15,435 nt of DNA from positions 1 to 15,435 of the forward strand of contig JAIWOA010000096.1 of assembly GCA_020217115.1 (NCBI GenBank), written 5' to 3'. The position numbers and the translations under genes were made by a program. Origin of the DNA: Calditerrivibrio sp. GTDB taxonomy: Bacteria > Chrysiogenota > Deferribacteres > Deferribacterales > Calditerrivibrionaceae. Shown here in pieces: positions 15,269-15,435 of the stretch (the stretch's first letter is position 1; every line of letters starts with the position of its first letter). Under the pieces are notes generated by a model, which did not search any database, was not told where the DNA came from, and was given only the letters and a program-made list of their open reading frames with translations.

Positions 15269-15435
15269 TTAAAACATCTTTTTCATGAAACCCTGACCCT
15301 CAAGAGGAGCCCTTTTTATAAGTGTACCTATCTTGAGCCTCTTGACCTGTTCTGGTTTACCTTCTATTTTTATCCATGCACTGTTTTCATCAACCTGATT
15401 AGAAGTGATCATCTCCACATCTATTTTACTCTTTG
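15269..15435 (-). CDS. C-terminal end of an unrecognised protein (5' part beyond the window)
   Basis: The minus strand is open from the right edge to TAA 15269-15271 and codes the last 54 residues. They include the stretches NSAWIKIEGKPEQVKR and IGTLIKRAPLEGQGFMKKMF. The fragment is basic and soluble, with an alternating beta-like pattern, and has no motif I recognise. It is on the same strand as the LPP20-like gene, 55 bases before it, so it may be part of the same exported-protein locus. The frame is accepted because it ends cleanly before a hairpin and because the plus strand offers no better reading. Confidence 0.6.
   Translation of the reverse strand, partial: KSKIDVEMITSNQVDENSAWIKIEGKPEQVKRLKIGTLIKRAPLEGQGFMKKMF

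Noticed and set aside
1..15435. CRISPR array, tRNA, rRNA, insertion sequence or prophage genes
   Set aside because: No spaced direct repeats, no tRNA-like cloverleaf in the short intergenic gaps, and no transposase, integrase or phage structural sequence is visible.

Overview
The window is AT-rich, tightly packed bacterial chromosome with 18 protein genes, two of them cut by the window edges. I see no tRNA, rRNA, CRISPR array or insertion sequence. Low G+C, exported lipoprotein and LysM genes, CheV, and a proBA-nadD-rsfS gene run suggest a motile Gram-negative anaerobe, possibly of the Deferribacterota. That placement is an impression from gene order and composition, not a demonstrated assignment.

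Left half (1-7532, all minus strand, read right to left). An AEC-family membrane transporter is followed after one base by an MBL-fold hydrolase. After an 88-base gap with a possible promoter comes a compact set: cheV, a CpoB/YbgF-like lipoprotein, a LysM envelope protein, then a radical SAM protein with a C-terminal helix-hairpin-helix and its DUF4130 partner. The last two form a widespread, still uncharacterised pair suspected of DNA repair or modification. A MacB/FtsX-type ABC permease, cut by the left edge, follows behind its own hairpin-containing upstream region.

Middle (7611-13400, plus strand). One uninterrupted operon-like run: proB and proA (first two steps of proline synthesis), nadD (NAD synthesis), rsfS (ribosome silencing), then four translation-modifying enzymes: trmL, prmA, rsmE and tadA. 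Gaps are 0-6 bases or short overlaps. It diverges from the AEC gene across a 78-base region that holds an operator-like dyad. proB appears to lack a Shine-Dalgarno site and may be translated from a leaderless message.

Right end (13389-15435, minus strand). Three genes converge on tadA: the tail of an unrecognised protein, an exported LPP20/FlgT-N-like protein, and an exported formylglycine-generating-enzyme-like (FGE, DUF323) protein. They are separated by short G+C-rich hairpins. The FGE-like gene is interrupted by an in-frame UGA just before its conserved C-terminal GFR motif. Eleven sense codons after the UGA restore the family ending and reach a TAA inside the 3' end of tadA. This interrupted gene and the radical SAM/DUF4130 pair are the two most interesting items.
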